Source: Holosporales bacterium (GTDB lineage Bacteria; Pseudomonadota; Alphaproteobacteria; BNTO01). From it: a stretch of DNA of 7,094 bases. Under the pieces are notes generated by a model. The model was not told the DNA's origin, ran no database searches, and saw only the letters and a program-made list of their open reading frames with translations. Below are positions 4,765 to 7,094 of this stretch, one piece after another (position 1 is the first letter of the stretch; each line of letters opens with the position of its first letter). The DNA lies in the NCBI GenBank assembly GCA_031265645.1, contig JAISCJ010000142.1, forward strand, positions 1 through 7,094, read 5' to 3'. The position numbers were made by a program, and so were the translations under genes.

Positions 4765-6681
4765 TTAAATTATCACGCCATTTTCCTTCGCAAATTTTTG
4801 CAGAGTATGTCGCACATCTGCGGCGTTTTCATATTGCGTTATTTCGTACACACAAAACTCGTATGGCTCGAATCGAAATGAGCGGGTATATGGGTACAGT
4901 GCATTAATAGCAAGCGAATTGATCATATTTGCGATTCCAAAGACGGCACTTGGAGTAACCGATAGACGCTTAATTCCTAGGCCAAGTAAAGCCATTGCAG
5001 TGAGAGGATTAGCCGCCATTTCACCGCACACGTGAACGGGAACTCCGGCTTGTACAAATTGGTGAATAATGCTTCCAATGAATTGCAAGAAGGCCGGAGC
5101 CAAAACGTCATGAGGACGGCGATTAGCATCCCAACGACTGGTTGCAAAAAAGAAGTGAAATAAGTCGTTCGTTCCAATCGATACAAAGTTTACAAGAGTG
5201 TGAAACCTGCGAATTTGGTATGCGAGCGAAGGAACTTCGATCATTACGCCGATTTTTACTTGACTCATTAATGATGGATGATTTTTTGATTCTTGCAATA
5301 CTTCGGTTTCAATGATCTTTTGATATGCTTTTAATTCAACCGCATCTGAAATCATTGGAATCATTATATTAATGGGATCGTACGGCATATCGCTTTTCAC
5401 CCTAGCGCGCAGCAATGCCTTGATTTGTGTTCGCAAAAATTGATGACGATTGAGCAACGCTTTGCTCATGGGGGTCGCGAGCACGAGGTTGTTTGCATAT
5501 TCTACAACATTGTTTTCGTGGCCCCATTGTTCGTTTTTAATTTTTTTCTCGCGCTGATCTTTTGAAAAAATCACCGACTCTTTGTCGTTAGCCATATCGA
5601 TGGTTCGAAAAATTACAGGCTTATCTCCTGCTTTATTAAATATTTTTCTGTATTCTTCTACTTGCGCGTAAAAATCAGTTGAAACGCCTGGAAGCATAAA
5701 CAATATTTCGGTTCTAAATAGCCCGACGCCACTAACAATTGGGTGGTGAATAAATTTTATATCTGCATCCATATTGGCATTAATATATAGTTCGATTTTT
5801 ACATTATCTTTCGTCACTGCTTGCATTGGCAAGTTATCGCTTTTCCTAGGCGGTAGAACGGTTTTGCGGTGAAAGTGCGCTAAAGTTAATGGTGTGGGAC
5901 GAATATAAAGCGTTTCTGAATTAGCATCCAATAACAGCGGGGTCGCCATTGGACAAGCCTTAGAAGGTAAAAATATTCCTCCGATAGTAGGGATTTGCAG
6001 TGAGCGCGCAACAATCGCTGCATGCGAATTTGGGCTGGAATCTTTTAGCACGAGCCCCACGACATTTCTGTATCTGTAATGATGTAAAAGGTCAGCTGGA
6101 CTAATATATGAAGCAATAAGAATTATTGGCTTTTTTTCGACACTCCGAACAATCTTTTGCTCATCTGCGTTTTTTAAAAAATTTCGTAATTGACGCAATA
6201 AATACAGCATGTCGTGCAAACGCGTCTGCCAAAAAGAGTTATTCCTCATTTGCTTTCGGAATTTTTGCGCAATAACTTCGGTTGCTTCGTATGCCGTTTT
6301 TCCTGAAGTTACAATATCAAGTAATTCTTTTTCAAACGTAGAATCTTGAGCAAGTAATCTGTATATATCGAAAACTTCAAGAGATTCTTCCGTGAGCATA
6401 ACTGCAACTTCAGACACAATCTCACTTGTGCTGTCTCTAAGTCTTTGTAATGCCTGCTTTATCTTGCTTTGCTCATGTTGAATGTTGACAGTTCCAGATG
6501 AAAGCAGCTCGGACGTAGGAGGTATTTTGAAAAAAAGCGAATTTCCTGCGACTAGCCCAAAACTAATGACAGTTCCCTTCACAAAAATCTCCCCACTAGG
6601 GGATTCTTTTATGTCAGGTTCACTAACTGGCAACTCGGGCACTGGCACAAAGCCACTATCCTCTATATCCGACATATCCAT
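4765..6681 (-). CDS. ptsP: PtsP-type Enzyme I (nitrogen PTS) without GAF domain, third PEP-binding Arg motif degenerate
   Basis: Enzyme I takes phosphate from PEP on a histidine and passes it to HPr/NPr. The longest frame opens with TTG 6699 (644 aa, used for numbering here). I choose ATG 6681 (residue 7, giving 638 aa) because the extra codons have no ribosome site. Domains in order: an acidic leader to about 38; the Enzyme I N-terminal domain from VKGTVISFGLVAG (40-52), with its helical partner-binding insert to about 180; the swivelling phosphohistidine domain with SPNSHAAIVAR (His226); and the PEP-binding barrel from about 300. Present active-site residues are Arg329 (GLFRTE), Arg365 (FRTID), Glu488 (MIEVP), Asn511-Asp512 (GTNDL), Arg522 and Cys558 (VCGEMA). 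The ENPxLGxRxxR segment is replaced by divergent sequence (391-417). The C-terminal half resembles PtsP more than sugar-type PtsI, but the GAF sensor that normally precedes PtsP is absent. No HPr or EIIA is nearby. It may be an active variant or a decaying copy that keeps its frame. Confidence 0.85.
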   Translation of the reverse strand: MDMSDIEDSGFVPVPELPVSEPDIKESPSGEIFVKGTVISFGLVAGNSLFFKIPPTSELLSSGTVNIQHEQSKIKQALQRLRDSTSEIVSEVAVMLTEESLEVFDIYRLLAQDSTFEKELLDIVTSGKTAYEATEVIAQKFRKQMRNNSFWQTRLHDMLYLLRQLRNFLKNADEQKIVRSVEKKPIILIASYISPADLLHHYRYRNVVGLVLKDSSPNSHAAIVARSLQIPTIGGIFLPSKACPMATPLLLDANSETLYIRPTPLTLAHFHRKTVLPPRKSDNLPMQAVTKDNVKIELYINANMDADIKFIHHPIVSGVGLFRTEILFMLPGVSTDFYAQVEEYRKIFNKAGDKPVIFRTIDMANDKESVIFSKDQREKKIKNEQWGHENNVVEYANNLVLATPMSKALLNRHQFLRTQIKALLRARVKSDMPYDPINIMIPMISDAVELKAYQKIIETEVLQESKNHPSLMSQVKIGVMIEVPSLAYQIRRFHTLVNFVSIGTNDLFHFFFATSRWDANRRPHDVLAPAFLQFIGSIIHQFVQAGVPVHVCGEMAANPLTAMALLGLGIKRLSVTPSAVFGIANMINSLAINALYPYTRSFRFEPYEFCVYEITQYENAADVRHTLQKFAKENGVII

Positions 6682-6761
6682 GCGCGCACAGATCAACAAA
6701 CATTCAACCGCATTGTATGCACCTATGCAGCCTTTAACAAGCGGCGAATGTTCTGAACAAG

Positions 6762-6950
6762 CTAGCCTAAAGGGGGATTGTCTAACGCAGTCATTTCAAT
6801 CGCGGCCGCGTCTGCCAGACGAAGACCAATCATAGGCTCCTCACCTGTATCATCTTCTTCGACAGCAATGATTTCGTCCGCTTCCTCTCCTTCTGCAAAG
6901 GCAGGGCATACACCAACTAACAAAAGCAACAATGGTAACGACTTTTTCAT
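6762..6950 (-). CDS. Small secreted acidic peptide, 62 aa
   Basis: A clear signal peptide, MKKSLPLLLLLVGVCPAFA (1-19), with an A-F-A cleavage site, precedes a mature peptide of 43 residues. Its first 20 residues carry 11 Glu/Asp; the rest (about 40-62) is a short hydrophobic and acidic stretch ending NPPLG. ATG 6950 is chosen over the in-frame ATG 6992 because the longer form would put 14 uncharacteristic residues before the signal peptide. GAGGAG (6954-6959) sits just upstream, only 3 bases from the ATG, closer than usual. There is no lipobox (V-G-V before Cys15). I recognise no family. It lies 80 bp upstream of the Enzyme I gene on the same strand and may share its transcript. A metal-binding or chaperone-like periplasmic role is only a guess from its charge. 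Confidence 0.65.
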   Translation of the reverse strand: MKKSLPLLLLLVGVCPAFAEGEEADEIIAVEEDDTGEEPMIGLRLADAAAIEMTALDNPPLG

Positions 6951-7048
6951 ATGCTCCTCGACAAGCCATAATGTTCCCCAACTAATACTCATTCTATCTG
7001 TAATTTGTTAATTAAGTGTTAACGCGAATTTTGTAAAGTGACTTTTCT

Positions 7049-7084
7049 GGAACTGTTGGAACCTATGGGACTGTTGAAACCTAT
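7049..7084. repeat. Two-copy 18-bp tandem repeat
   Basis: Unit 1 (7049-7066) is GGAACTGTTGGAACCTAT and unit 2 (7067-7084) is GGGACTGTTGAAACCTAT, 16 of 18 identical and directly abutting. It lies about 100 bp upstream of the acidic-peptide gene and near the window edge. The following ten bases are not a third copy. Tandem binding sites for a regulator, or part of an intergenic repeat array, are possible. Confidence 0.65.
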
Positions 7085-7094
7085 CCAAATTCGG

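Noticed and set aside
7005..7022. GTTAA...TTAAC inverted repeat as an operator for the acidic-peptide gene
   Set aside because: Five-bp A/T-rich arms are expected by chance here, and no well-spaced promoter could be fixed next to it.
1..7094. CRISPR arrays, insertion sequences, integrase sites, phage or toxin-antitoxin genes
   Set aside because: No repeat-spacer pattern, transposase, recombinase or paired small ORFs with such features were seen on either strand.

Overview
This 7.1 kb window is AT-rich bacterial DNA with compact, standard-code genes. The bamE, guanylate kinase (gmk) and nitrogen-PTS Enzyme I (ptsP) homologues, and the biotin-type esterase at the left, all read as proteobacterial. 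The esterase and the Enzyme I look most like alphaproteobacterial versions. AT richness, divergence of normally invariant enzyme motifs and an exported cysteine-rich putative metalloprotease suggest a host-associated lineage, perhaps Holosporales- or Rickettsiales-like. That placement is inference; there is no rRNA or other decisive marker here.

Layout. Positions 1-187 hold a likely intrinsic terminator of an upstream + strand gene and the leader of a small alpha/beta hydrolase (188-805, +), possibly a BioH-like pimeloyl-ACP methyl ester esterase. It converges with an unrecognised 163-aa protein (893-1384, -). The two stop codons sit in the two arms of a 24-bp imperfect inverted repeat (797-894). 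A 419-bp gene-free stretch (1385-1803) carries a good sigma70-like promoter on the + strand followed by a stem-loop but no convincing gene. An exported HEXXH protein (1804-3279, -) follows. It diverges, across a roughly 230-bp regulatory region, from the bamE-gmk pair (3514-3969 and 3975-4712, +). Gmk converges with a GAF-less ptsP-type Enzyme I (4765-6681, -). Upstream of that lies a 62-aa secreted acidic peptide (6762-6950, -), probably cotranscribed with it. The right edge has a two-copy 18-bp tandem repeat.

How the genes relate. bamE and gmk are 5 bp apart and look translationally coupled, although their jobs (outer-membrane protein assembly and GMP phosphorylation) are unrelated. No HPr/NPr or EIIA partner of the Enzyme I is in view. 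The most notable point is that two conserved metabolic enzymes both carry changes at substrate-binding positions. Gmk lacks the GMP-binding Tyr pair and the first Asp of its DID motif. The Enzyme I lacks the LGxRxxR segment that supplies a PEP-binding Arg. No complete new system such as a defence island, CRISPR array or transposon is evident.
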